DNA from: Veillonella sp. DNF00869
GTDB lineage: Bacteria > Bacillota > Negativicutes > Veillonellales > Veillonellaceae
Length of the DNA: 57,053 bases
Direction: 5' to 3'
NCBI RefSeq assembly: GCF_001553345.1
Contig: NZ_KQ960768.1
Coordinates: 24,867-81,919 of the forward strand
Below are positions 28,784 through 37,414 of this stretch, one piece after another; position 1 is the stretch's first letter; the number at the start of each line of letters is the position of its first letter. The notes beneath the pieces are model-generated. The model did no database searches, was not told the DNA's origin, and saw only the letters and a program-made list of their open reading frames with translations. The translations under genes and the position numbers were made by a program.

Positions 28784-28812
28784 ATAATACTATACTTTCA
28801 TATAAATGTAAA
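28784..28812 (-). promoter_or_regulatory. rpsO promoter
   Basis: TTTACA (28807-28812), a 17-base spacer and TATTAT (28784-28789) on the minus strand, leaving a leader of about 85 bases. Confidence 0.75.
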
Positions 28813-28816
28813 GTAT

Positions 28817-29608
28817 TTATCCTAACATCATGCGGTCACTGAGGGTATTTTCGCTAGCTACTTCAAAGCGCTCTAATAAATCTTGTACCGTTAAGCTAGC
28901 CTTCTCTTCTCCTCGTACATCATAGATAACTTTACCATTATCCATCATGATCAAGCGATTGCCGAATCGCAAGGCATCACGCATATTATGGGTAATCATC
29001 AAGGTAGTCAAATGATGTTCTTTTACTAGTTCATCTGTGAGCTGCAATACTTTTTCTGCCGTTTTAGGATCTAAGGCTGCCGTATGTTCATCTAGTAACA
29101 GTACTTCTGGCTTCAACATAGTGGCCATCAACAAAGTAATAGATTGACGTTGACCACCACTTAATAACCCCATACTGGATGACAAACGATTTTCTAAGCC
29201 CAAATCCAAACGAGCTAATTGCTGTTTAAATAATTCTCTTTCATTTTCTTTGAATGCCCAAGACAATCCCATTTGTTTTCCGCGACGCAAGGCAAGAAGC
29301 ATGTTCTCCTCAATTTGCATATTTCCTGCTGTGCCCAACATAGGATCTTGGAAGACACGACCAATGTATTTGGCCCGTTTGTATTCCGCCATGTGAGTGA
29401 CGTCTACATCATTAATATGCAATGAACCTTCATCGACGGAGAATACACCGGCAATGGAGTTCAACAATGTACTTTTACCAGCTCCATTACCACCGATAAC
29501 AGTCACGAAATCTCCATCTTCTAATCGTAAATCAATGCCACGAAGAGCAATTTTTTCATTCACAGTGCCTTTATGGAAGGCTTTCACAATTCCTTTTAAT
29601 TCTAACAT
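28817..29608 (-). CDS. ABC importer ATPase
   Basis: 263 residues. GGNGAGKSTLL (Walker A), the Q-loop RVFQDPM, LLSGGQRQS (signature) and LLLDEHTAALD (Walker B) followed by the H-loop ITHNM. It couples ATP hydrolysis to import through the permease encoded 15 bases upstream and the binding protein before that. Sequence features (LRGIDLRLEDGDFVTVIG) fit the TrpX/PF04392-type system rather than an exporter. It is the last gene of the operon and lies directly before the rpsO promoter. Confidence 0.92.
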   Translation of the reverse strand: MLELKGIVKAFHKGTVNEKIALRGIDLRLEDGDFVTVIGGNGAGKSTLLNSIAGVFSVDEGSLHINDVDVTHMAEYKRAKYIGRVFQDPMLGTAGNMQIEENMLLALRRGKQMGLSWAFKENERELFKQQLARLDLGLENRLSSSMGLLSGGQRQSITLLMATMLKPEVLLLDEHTAALDPKTAEKVLQLTDELVKEHHLTTLMITHNMRDALRFGNRLIMMDNGKVIYDVRGEEKASLTVQDLLERFEVASENTLSDRMMLG

Positions 29609-29623
29609 GTGCGCACCCTCCTC

Positions 29624-30523
29624 TTAACTACGACGAAATTTACCTTGCCACGTTGGTAAGGATAGAGCTAAGGCTACTAAGATAGCAGTAAATAATTTTA
29701 AATCATTTGGAGGCATACCTAGGTATAGTACAGTAGCAATAACAATACGGTAAATAATGGAACCGAATACAACGGCTACTAAGCTCAACACGAAGGAAGA
29801 ATTACCAAATAGTTTGCGCACTACCGAAGAAGAAGCAAATAATACTTCTCCAATAATAACTGATGCCAGGCCGATAACGATAGTTCCTACGCCCATACCG
29901 ATATCTGCAAAGCCTTGGGATTGAGCAATTAACGCCCCAGATACAGCTACAAAACCATTGGATAATAGTAATCCAAGAACAATCATGGAATCTGTGTTTA
30001 CCCCTTGGGCACGAATCATTTGTGGATTTACCCCAGTAGCGCGGATAGATGTACCTAGTTCAGTACCAAAGAACCAGAATAAGAATAATCCCACTACCAC
30101 AGTTACCACTACACCAATGATAGTCAATGCTACCGCATTGGAAATACCCATGCTATGAATGGCGGAGTACACCGTATCCATGCGCAATAAGGAGATATTT
30201 GCTTTCCCCATAATATGTAAGTTCACAGAATACAAGGCAATCATGGTTAAGATACCAGCTAGTAATGCAGGAATTTTTAATTTGGTGTGTATCCACCCTG
30301 TTACAGCTCCGGCAATCATACCACCAATACCTGCAACTATCACTGTGATCCAAGGGTTCACACCCATGGTAATCAATACTGCAGAAATAGCAGCTCCCAT
30401 AGGGAAACTACCTTCTACTGTTAAATCAGCTACATCTAAAATTCTGAAAGTAATAAACACACCCAATGCCAACAATGCCCACAATAGGCCCTGTGCAATG
30501 GTACTAATAATTAAGTTTGTCAT
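29624..30523 (-). CDS. ABC importer permease (LivH-like)
   Basis: 299 residues with about eight to nine hydrophobic segments, including GVFITFRILDVADLTVEGSF at the N terminus, as in permeases of the branched-chain amino acid/simple-sugar superfamily paired with PF04392 binding proteins. It has no periplasmic domain. It lies between the binding protein and the ATPase, 15 bases from the latter. The substrate is not evident; an amino acid such as tryptophan is the known ligand for related TrpX systems. Confidence 0.88.
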   Translation of the reverse strand: MTNLIISTIAQGLLWALLALGVFITFRILDVADLTVEGSFPMGAAISAVLITMGVNPWITVIVAGIGGMIAGAVTGWIHTKLKIPALLAGILTMIALYSVNLHIMGKANISLLRMDTVYSAIHSMGISNAVALTIIGVVVTVVVGLFLFWFFGTELGTSIRATGVNPQMIRAQGVNTDSMIVLGLLLSNGFVAVSGALIAQSQGFADIGMGVGTIVIGLASVIIGEVLFASSSVVRKLFGNSSFVLSLVAVVFGSIIYRIVIATVLYLGMPPNDLKLFTAILVALALSLPTWQGKFRRS

Positions 30524-30558
30524 AGATCCTCCTACTCGGGGTTGCCCCCACTACTATA

Positions 30559-31524
30559 CTACTGTTGTCGCAATGACTCTGGAATCTGGATATGCAAGCG
30601 ATCCGCTTCGTCTTGATTGAATACAAATTTAATAGGCTCTTGCATCTCGATTGGCATGCTATCCGGTGTGCTTTCACCACGAAGCACACGGGCCGCCATA
30701 TGTCCAGTTTGAACTCCTAATCTATAAAAGTCTACAGAGTAGGCTGCTAGTCCACCTGTTTTTAACCATGTCTCATCAGAGGGAAACACTGGTAAGTTAG
30801 CGCTACTAAATATAGTGACGATGTTCGCATAGGATGAAGCAATGATATTATCTGTTGGAAAGTATACTGCATCAATACCCATAATAGCTAATTGATTCGC
30901 CGCCTGCGGCACATCATTCACGTTGGAGACGGTTATTTCTACTAATTCCATACCGTATTTTTGTGCTTCTTTTCGAAAACTCTCTGCTTGTAATTGTGAA
31001 TTCACTTCACTGGATGAATAAATAGTACCGATTTTTTTCGCATTCGGTAATAATTGATGCACTAATTCCACTCGTTTTTCCATAGGCACCATATCTGTGG
31101 TACCCGATACATTACCACCTGGATGTTCATCACTATCTACAAGTCGTGCTGTGGTAAAGCTCGTAACCGCAGTGCCTAATACAGGAATGTCCTTCGTAGC
31201 ATTCGCCATAGCCTGTACCGCTGGAGTTGCAATGGCCACTACTAAATCGGAATTACGCGCCACAAATCGTTGGGCAATGGTGTTTAGATTGGATTGGTCT
31301 CCTTGAGCATTTTGGTGGTCAAGAATCACATTATCTACAAATCCCTCTTCCCGTAATCCATCTACGAAACCTTTATTTGCTGCATCTAGTGCGGGATGCT
31401 CCGCTAATTGCAAGATACCCACTCGGTACATCTTGCCTCCTCCTGGTGCTTCTAGTGAAGATTCATGCCATAGTAAGAATCCCACCAGACAGACCACCAA
31501 CAGGGCCAGTCCTTTTTTCCACAT
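30559..31524 (-). CDS. ABC importer substrate-binding protein (TrpX-type)
   Basis: 321 residues. It begins with a hydrophobic segment (residues about 4-20) with no lipobox cysteine at the right spot, so it is membrane-anchored or cleaved. After it comes YRVGILQLAEHPALDAANKGF, the start of the PF04392 fold, and motifs such as AIATPAVQAMA, VLGTAVTSF and AAYSVDFYRLG. It is the first gene of the three-gene importer operon. The family includes tryptophan-type and other small-molecule binders, so the ligand is only guessed. Confidence 0.88.
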   Translation of the reverse strand: MWKKGLALLVVCLVGFLLWHESSLEAPGGGKMYRVGILQLAEHPALDAANKGFVDGLREEGFVDNVILDHQNAQGDQSNLNTIAQRFVARNSDLVVAIATPAVQAMANATKDIPVLGTAVTSFTTARLVDSDEHPGGNVSGTTDMVPMEKRVELVHQLLPNAKKIGTIYSSSEVNSQLQAESFRKEAQKYGMELVEITVSNVNDVPQAANQLAIMGIDAVYFPTDNIIASSYANIVTIFSSANLPVFPSDETWLKTGGLAAYSVDFYRLGVQTGHMAARVLRGESTPDSMPIEMQEPIKFVFNQDEADRLHIQIPESLRQQ

Positions 31525-31600
31525 AAAAATCTCCTTTCTACTATACTACATGGTAGCCACGCGCCACCGCCTACAGTCTTTCTATGGGAAAGATATAGAG

Positions 31601-31609
31601 ATTATACCA
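31601..31609 (-). promoter_or_regulatory. Extended -10 promoter of the ABC importer operon
   Basis: TGGTATAAT on the minus strand, 77 bases before the binding-protein start. The roughly 70-base leader can form small hairpins (TCTTTC/GAAAGA) but I see no T-box or known riboswitch. Confidence 0.55.
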
Positions 31610-31687
31610 CATGTGAAAGTAATAGAAAATATATAAATTAAAATTTCTATAGAATCTAATACCGTCACGAGACATTATCCTCACAGA

Positions 31688-31724
31688 TAAACAAAACGAC
31701 TAGATTATTACAATCTAGTCGTTT
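31688..31724 (-). terminator. Terminator after brnQ
   Basis: A 13-bp stem (31694-31706 with 31712-31724) with a five-base loop, then TTGTTT on the minus strand. Confidence 0.88.
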
Positions 31725-31737
31725 ATCTTTAATTCTA

Positions 31738-33078
31738 CTATTTACGTACTAATGCGATATGCACCATACCGATAAGGAAACCGATAATGGACGGCACAAT
31801 CCAGCCCATACCGATAGAAGCAAATGGAAGCATTCCGTAATATGGCAACGCCCATTGTACAAATCCAGATTGATTGATAAATGCTGGTGCTGTTGCCATA
31901 GCATCACCTAATGCCGCAAATAGGGCAAAGGCTGTTGTCCACGCATACACAGCTTGTCTGCCTTTGAAAATAGGTGCTGCAAAGGATAACAAGATGATTG
32001 TAATAGACAATGGATACAAGAACATCAACACAGGGATAGCTAATTCGATGATTTTTGTTAAGCCTACGTTAGCAATTAAGAAACCCACTGCTGTTGTTAA
32101 GTATGCATAACCACGGTAACCCAATGTGTTTGGGAACATTTCATCAAAAGTTTCACCACAAGCACCAATCAAACCTACGCAAGTTTTTAAACATGCTAGT
32201 GTAACAATGATGGCCAACAAGATAGCCCCTACATTGCCGAAGTAAAATGCATTCATTTGCGCCATGGTAATACCACCATTTTTAGCAAGGCCTAATGTTG
32301 TGACACTTGTAGCACCACTGTAGGCTAAGAAACCGTAGATAACAGCCATAATAGAGCATGCCACGAAGCCTGCTTTCACAAGTCCCATAGCAATGTCCTT
32401 AGGTTCTGTGACCCCCACACCTTGTAAGGCACGGATAACGATGATACCAAAGGCTAACGATGCCAATACGTCAAGTGTATTATAGCCTTCTGTAAAACCT
32501 TTGAAGAACGCATGGGTAGCATATTCCCCTTGTGGTGCTACTGATGCGTAATCTCCCATTGGCATAACCACTACAGTGATTAATAAAATGCTTAGGAATA
32601 CTAAGAATAATGGCGTTAACACTTTACCAATGTATGTCATCAATTTTCCTGGATTCAAGGAGAACAAGATGGCAATAATAAAGAACACTGCAGAAAATAC
32701 ACCTAAGGCAAGATCAGGATTGACACTGCCAAGGAATGGTTCAAATCCGATTGTATAGGATACTGTACTCGTTCTTGGGATAGCAAATGCTGGCCCAATC
32801 GTGATGTACAATAACAAGGTGAAAATTTTACCATAGGTCGGGTGTACACGACTTACCAAGTCTTGTAAGCCATTACTACGAGACACACCCATAGCGACAA
32901 TACCCAAGAATGGTAGTCCAATAGCTGTCGCTAAAAAGCCTAAGATAGCTGGCCACAACGCTTGACCTGCTTCTTGTCCTAAGTGAACAGGGAAAATTAA
33001 GTTTCCTGCTCCGAAGAACATCCCGAATAACATAGTTCCAATAAAGGCTACAGAGCCCCAAGATAATGTTTGATTCAT
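31738..33078 (-). CDS. brnQ: Branched-chain amino acid:cation symporter BrnQ
   Basis: 446 residues and about 12 hydrophobic segments; the N terminus GTMLFGMFFGAGNLIFPV and GLPFLGIVAMG are the family hallmarks of LIVCS transporters. It takes up Leu/Ile/Val with Na+ or H+. The ATG at 33078 is seven bases after AAGGGGG; a GTG one codon upstream is less likely. It follows pckA by 12 bases from this start, so both are in one transcript with a shared promoter and terminator. Confidence 0.93.
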   Translation of the reverse strand: MNQTLSWGSVAFIGTMLFGMFFGAGNLIFPVHLGQEAGQALWPAILGFLATAIGLPFLGIVAMGVSRSNGLQDLVSRVHPTYGKIFTLLLYITIGPAFAIPRTSTVSYTIGFEPFLGSVNPDLALGVFSAVFFIIAILFSLNPGKLMTYIGKVLTPLFLVFLSILLITVVVMPMGDYASVAPQGEYATHAFFKGFTEGYNTLDVLASLAFGIIVIRALQGVGVTEPKDIAMGLVKAGFVACSIMAVIYGFLAYSGATSVTTLGLAKNGGITMAQMNAFYFGNVGAILLAIIVTLACLKTCVGLIGACGETFDEMFPNTLGYRGYAYLTTAVGFLIANVGLTKIIELAIPVLMFLYPLSITIILLSFAAPIFKGRQAVYAWTTAFALFAALGDAMATAPAFINQSGFVQWALPYYGMLPFASIGMGWIVPSIIGFLIGMVHIALVRK

Positions 33079-33090
33079 CACTATTCCCCC

Positions 33091-34719
33091 TTACATAATG
33101 ATTTTTAATACATCTAGTACTTCATTTGGCAACTCATCTTTTGTTCCTTTTAATTTTTCAATGTAATCGTAGCGGAACTCAAATGCTTTGTGCAAAATAT
33201 GATGGTACTCACGAACTGTAAAATCTGGTTCAAAACCTTCAACTTTTACATATTCTAAGTTTTCATATTTATAGAACGGTTCAAAGTTAAGGCTACCCTC
33301 AACCAAACCTTCTAACAAGCCTAATGTTACTTCTTTTGGAATTTTTTTGTCCAAGAAGAAGCCCGTATTCATAATGTAGCAATCTACACCAGATTGAGTG
33401 AATAGTTTTTTGTAACTTTCATAATCGGTACGTAAAGAATAGGTACGGAATGGATTAGCATAAGGTTCGATCACCAATGCATTAGGATCTACGTGAGCAT
33501 CCAATTTCTCTGCTGTAGAACGACGTGTTGCCAAAGTAGCACCCATAGTAGCCGCTAAAATTGGATCATCCACTTTTAAAATTGGTGGCAATGTTTTATC
33601 TTTCATCAACCACACGATAGCATTCACTGGATCTTTTACAAAGTTCACACGATTATCTGTCCAGAATTGTGATTTAATAGCACGACCATTGTTATTGCGC
33701 ACATCTTCTGCTAACACAACTTTGTTACCATCTTCATCTAAAGTAACACCCACATTTTGCAATGTTAATAGGTATTTATTAGCAGGATGTTCCACTGGAT
33801 AGTCTTGCATTTTATCAAAATATGTTGGTTCTAAGGCAATGGAAGACAAATCTTCTGTATGAATGATATAGGCATCATCATGTAATACAGAAATATCATA
33901 TCGTCCACCATGCTGTTCATGAGTCAATGTAGATTTACCAGACCCTGATAACCCAAATACGCCAATCGTATAAGAAGAACCATCTTTTAAATTGTATCGT
34001 TTCATGCCACCATGGCATGCCACATAACCATAACGATTTGCCAAGGACCATCCTAATGTAAGAGTACCTTTTTTATGCTCCCCAAAATAACGCATACCTA
34101 AAATCATAGCACAGTTATGAGCAGGGTCAAAAATAGCCAGTCCACCTGGATGACCTTCTACCACATAATCTGGGTCAGAGTAAATAAAAATATCCCCTTC
34201 TGGAATCTCTTTACTACCTCTATAAAAGGCTTTTACTTCCTCATTGAAAAATTGGAAATTAATAGCCCAAGAATATAGGATCGATGCGTGCTCTTTAGGA
34301 ATCATCAAGTGCGCACGAGCAGTAAAAGCTTCATCCAAACCTACGATAGCTTGCGCTGAAATCCATTCTTTATGACGGCTATCATATACTGCATCCCGCG
34401 CAATATCACATAATTCTACTTCATTAATACCTTCATCGCCAATAATACGGCGAGCTTTTGCATAACGACCTGTTGTTTTACCATTATTTGTAACTAATAC
34501 TTTGGCATCTTGCGGTAAACCTTGCTCTTCCGCACGGTATACGGGCATATCTAATACAACGACCCCAGGTTCTTTCGTGGCTAACTCATAAGCCTGTGCA
34601 ATAGACTTCACCGGTGTTACATTATTTCCATAAAAAGCAGTTTCTATGGTACTTCTTAATTTGGAAAAGAGCGGATTCTCTTTAATTTCGGAATGTTTCC
34701 ATTTTAATCTTGTTGCCAT
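33091..34719 (-). CDS. pckA: Phosphoenolpyruvate carboxykinase (ATP)
   Basis: 542 residues. Interconverts oxaloacetate and PEP using ATP. The kinase P-loop is GLSGSGKST (256-264), followed by the metal-binding VLHDDAYII and a C-terminal arginine/adenine region. In anaerobes such as Veillonella, which grow on lactate and organic acids without sugar catabolism, this is a major gluconeogenic entry. It heads the pckA-brnQ operon, with a clear promoter and a CRP-like site at about -91.5. Confidence 0.94.
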   Translation of the reverse strand: MATRLKWKHSEIKENPLFSKLRSTIETAFYGNNVTPVKSIAQAYELATKEPGVVVLDMPVYRAEEQGLPQDAKVLVTNNGKTTGRYAKARRIIGDEGINEVELCDIARDAVYDSRHKEWISAQAIVGLDEAFTARAHLMIPKEHASILYSWAINFQFFNEEVKAFYRGSKEIPEGDIFIYSDPDYVVEGHPGGLAIFDPAHNCAMILGMRYFGEHKKGTLTLGWSLANRYGYVACHGGMKRYNLKDGSSYTIGVFGLSGSGKSTLTHEQHGGRYDISVLHDDAYIIHTEDLSSIALEPTYFDKMQDYPVEHPANKYLLTLQNVGVTLDEDGNKVVLAEDVRNNNGRAIKSQFWTDNRVNFVKDPVNAIVWLMKDKTLPPILKVDDPILAATMGATLATRRSTAEKLDAHVDPNALVIEPYANPFRTYSLRTDYESYKKLFTQSGVDCYIMNTGFFLDKKIPKEVTLGLLEGLVEGSLNFEPFYKYENLEYVKVEGFEPDFTVREYHHILHKAFEFRYDYIEKLKGTKDELPNEVLDVLKIIM

Positions 34720-34765
34720 ATGTTCCTCATTAATTCTAACTTACTATACTTATGCATATTCTTAT

Positions 34766-34794
34766 ATTCTAACATTTAATTAAGTATTTCACAA
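34766..34794 (-). promoter_or_regulatory. pckA promoter
   Basis: TTGTGA (34789-34794), 17-base spacer, TAGAAT (34766-34771), minus strand, 47 bases before the pckA ATG. Confidence 0.7.
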
Positions 34795-34841
34795 TATGAG
34801 ACCAATCATATATACTGCATCAGTCTAGCAAATACAGGCCT

Positions 34842-34859
34842 CTGTGATATGTATCACAG
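34842..34859. promoter_or_regulatory. CRP/FNR-superfamily operator upstream of pckA
   Basis: CTGTGATATGTATCACAG contains TGTGA-N6-TCACA with eight-base perfect half-sites. Its centre is about 91-92 bases upstream of the start predicted from the pckA -10 box, a phase used by class I activators. CRP binds this consensus in Proteobacteria; the Negativicute regulator that would bind it is not in the window. Confidence 0.65.
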
Positions 34860-34889
34860 TGTATTTTTACTATGCGATGAATAGTTATG

Positions 34890-34931
34890 AAAAAACGGAT
34901 ATCACAAGGCATTCACCTCACAATATCCGTT
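34890..34931 (-). terminator. Terminator after galU
   Basis: AACGGATAT (34894-34902) pairs with ATATCCGTT (34923-34931). The loop holds a further AGG/CCT pairing, and TTTTTT follows on the minus strand. Confidence 0.85.
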
Positions 34932-34943
34932 GATTCTATACAA

Positions 34944-35831
34944 CTAAGATCTATGATTCATAATATAATCAATATCTAAGTCTTGCAAATACAATTTAAA
35001 TGCCTCAGCCAACTGTGGATTTCGTAAGCCGTATTCTACAGTCGCTTTTAAATATCCTAATCGATCGCCTATATCATAGCGCACCCCTTCATAAGAGTAA
35101 GCTAAAATTCTTGAGGAAAGTCTAGCAATCGCGTCGGTCAATTGAATTTCATTGCCCGCCCCTTGGGGAGTTTTTTCTAATTCATCAAATATATCTGGCG
35201 TCAAAATATAACGACCTAATACCGCCAAGTTCGATGGGGCATACTCAAGTGGTGGCTTCTCCACCAAACCTGCTACTTCGTACACATTCGGTTCGATTTC
35301 ACTACCTGACACAATACCATAGGAGCTAACTTTTTCTGGAGCTACAAATTGAGTTCCTAAAATTGTTACGCCATCATGGGCATAATGACAATCAATTAAT
35401 TGCTTCAAGCACGGTCTTTGTGGGTTATAGACCACATCATCCCCTAATAGAACAGCAAATGGCTCATCCCCTATAAAAGACTTCGCACAATAGATAGCAT
35501 CACCCAATCCACGGGCTGTTTTCTGACGAATGTAATGAACTTTAATATTCGCCAAATTTCTCACCATATCAAGATGTTGTTGCTTACCTTGTTGTTGCAA
35601 TAATTGCTCTAACTCCACACTAGTATCAAAATGATCTTCAATCGCACGCTTATTGCGTCCCGTAATAATTAGAATATCTTCAATACCTGAATCGATAGCC
35701 TCTTGCACAATATATTGTATTGTTGGTGTATCCACAATAGGCAACATCTCTTTCGGCTGTGCCTTAGTGGCTGGTAAAAAGCGTGTACCAAAGCCTGCCG
35801 CTGGAATCACTGCTTTTCTAACTTTTTTCAT
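34944..35831 (-). CDS. galU: UTP-glucose-1-phosphate uridylyltransferase
   Basis: 295 residues. Makes UDP-glucose for LPS, capsule and glycolipid sugars. The nucleotide-binding start VIPAAGFGTRFLPATKA and EMLPIVDTP are exact GalU/HasC motifs, with AVLLGDDVVYN and GLVEKP further on. It lies 14 bases after the LptD-like gene, as the final gene of that envelope transcript, and is followed by a terminator. Confidence 0.95.
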   Translation of the reverse strand: MKKVRKAVIPAAGFGTRFLPATKAQPKEMLPIVDTPTIQYIVQEAIDSGIEDILIITGRNKRAIEDHFDTSVELEQLLQQQGKQQHLDMVRNLANIKVHYIRQKTARGLGDAIYCAKSFIGDEPFAVLLGDDVVYNPQRPCLKQLIDCHYAHDGVTILGTQFVAPEKVSSYGIVSGSEIEPNVYEVAGLVEKPPLEYAPSNLAVLGRYILTPDIFDELEKTPQGAGNEIQLTDAIARLSSRILAYSYEGVRYDIGDRLGYLKATVEYGLRNPQLAEAFKLYLQDLDIDYIMNHRS

Positions 35832-35845
35832 GGTTTCCCCTTAGA

Positions 35846-37405
35846 TTAAAAATCTTTCGCTACCAATGTATATTCCCATTTCTTTTGTTTTGTACGATAT
35901 GTCAAGGATCCTTCAAAGGAATGTAAATCACGATGCCATGTAAGATCTACATACCGTAACTCATGAGTCTGCATATCTCGTTGTATCTGTACACTAAAGC
36001 GATCTAATCGAGTAGCTTGTACACTTAGCCCATAGTATAAATTATACTTCACATCAATTTGATCAAATGGATATGGAGAGTCGGCTGAGACAGATACATT
36101 ACTTTGACGATATCCAGCCCAAGCTTTCACACGAGGTCCTAGGTTGGTGTTGGCAGCTACACCCCAATATGGCATAGAACGAACCGACGAATTATATCCG
36201 TAGTAGTCACGTTGGTAACCACCATAGAAGGTAACCTCTGTATTAGGCCCTATATGAACTGGGTCATGAGATACTTCACCATACATCTTAGCATGAGTTC
36301 CCTTGATATGACCTTCATACCATTTACCATAGCTAACACCACCACGAATAGTCACAGGAGTGCTACCAAGATGATACGCATGCGTATCTACCGATAATTC
36401 AGGCTTCTTCTCGACCCATACTTTTTTCGCATTTAATGTAGCTGACTCGCGACTATACGCTATTTTTGCTTCCCCCCAAGGCAAGAAATGAACATATCCA
36501 AAGGATGGTTTAAACCCAATATGAGTTCCCCAAGTATAATGTAAGAAAAGTTCCCCATGTTTAGATACTGGATAATCAATTTTACCATTTAAACTCAATC
36601 CATCAGAAGAATTATATTTCGGTCTTGGTACAAAGGAAAATACGCTCACTTGTCCTTGTTTATCTTGACGCAAAGACACCGTATATTTATTTACAGAAAT
36701 AATCCGTTTATTTTTAATATAAAAACTTGCATTATGAATGACTGCTTTATCTCCAGGGAATACCTCTATATAGTCCCCTTCCACACGATAATCAGGTGCC
36801 CCTTTAAAAGCAATGGCATGTTTTGTCGTTAACCAACCTTTTTCAATGCGCCCTGTTTTACCATCAAAGTCGCCCACTTCTGCTTTTACCCAATAGGGAT
36901 CGGCATAGCCAAATACATTTTTTGTATGAGCTGCTCCAGTAGTAGCATTATAGGTAATATGAGAACCTTTTAAGTCCTTTGTATCCCCTTTATCTTCTAA
37001 AAAGTGATAGTCCGATACACTTTCATATTGCTGGGTCTTCGTATTACCTTCTAGTCTTTCTGACAATAGTTGTTGATTGCCCCGTTCTACTTCTACAGCG
37101 CCATTGGCCCATACACGACCAGTAGTATCGTTATAATACATTTTATCTGCATCAATACGAACTGGTACAGCCGGTTTTTCTACCACTTGTTTGCCTTTTT
37201 TTTCAATTGCTTTAACCTGCAAATTGGGCGCATACTGTGTATCTGTAGATACTGTGGAAGTCTTAGGCATTTGCACATACTGAGTTTCGGCAACCTTTGG
37301 AGCGGCTTCGAATACTGGGGTCGTAGCATCTACTGTTTGGGCATGACCTTGTGTACATGCCAATGCCGTCAAAATAGCAGCGGCTGTTACAGAATATCTT
37401 TTCAT
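35846..37405 (-). CDS. lptD: LptD/OstA-like LPS transport outer-membrane protein
   Basis: 519 residues. Signal peptide 1 to about 22, then an OstA/LptA-type domain (RIDADKMYYNDTTGRVWANG and QQLLSERLEGN), followed by a C-terminal barrel rich in alternating strands and aromatic residues (FFLHYTWG-like, VTFYGGYQRDYYGYNS), ending TLVAKDF. It would insert LPS into the outer membrane. It is shorter than enterobacterial LptD, as expected for diderm Firmicutes. The start is the ATG at 37405 (MKRYSVTA), six bases past AGGAG; the upstream ATG abuts that site. The neighbouring galU and exported genes support an envelope role. Exact lptD assignment is inferred. Confidence 0.8.
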   Translation of the reverse strand: MKRYSVTAAAILTALACTQGHAQTVDATTPVFEAAPKVAETQYVQMPKTSTVSTDTQYAPNLQVKAIEKKGKQVVEKPAVPVRIDADKMYYNDTTGRVWANGAVEVERGNQQLLSERLEGNTKTQQYESVSDYHFLEDKGDTKDLKGSHITYNATTGAAHTKNVFGYADPYWVKAEVGDFDGKTGRIEKGWLTTKHAIAFKGAPDYRVEGDYIEVFPGDKAVIHNASFYIKNKRIISVNKYTVSLRQDKQGQVSVFSFVPRPKYNSSDGLSLNGKIDYPVSKHGELFLHYTWGTHIGFKPSFGYVHFLPWGEAKIAYSRESATLNAKKVWVEKKPELSVDTHAYHLGSTPVTIRGGVSYGKWYEGHIKGTHAKMYGEVSHDPVHIGPNTEVTFYGGYQRDYYGYNSSVRSMPYWGVAANTNLGPRVKAWAGYRQSNVSVSADSPYPFDQIDVKYNLYYGLSVQATRLDRFSVQIQRDMQTHELRYVDLTWHRDLHSFEGSLTYRTKQKKWEYTLVAKDF

Positions 37406-37414
37406 GCTCATCTC

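Noticed and set aside
31525..31600. T-box or amino-acid riboswitch before the TrpX-type binding protein
   Set aside because: The leader is short, lacks T-box core motifs, and shows only small hairpins without a terminator.
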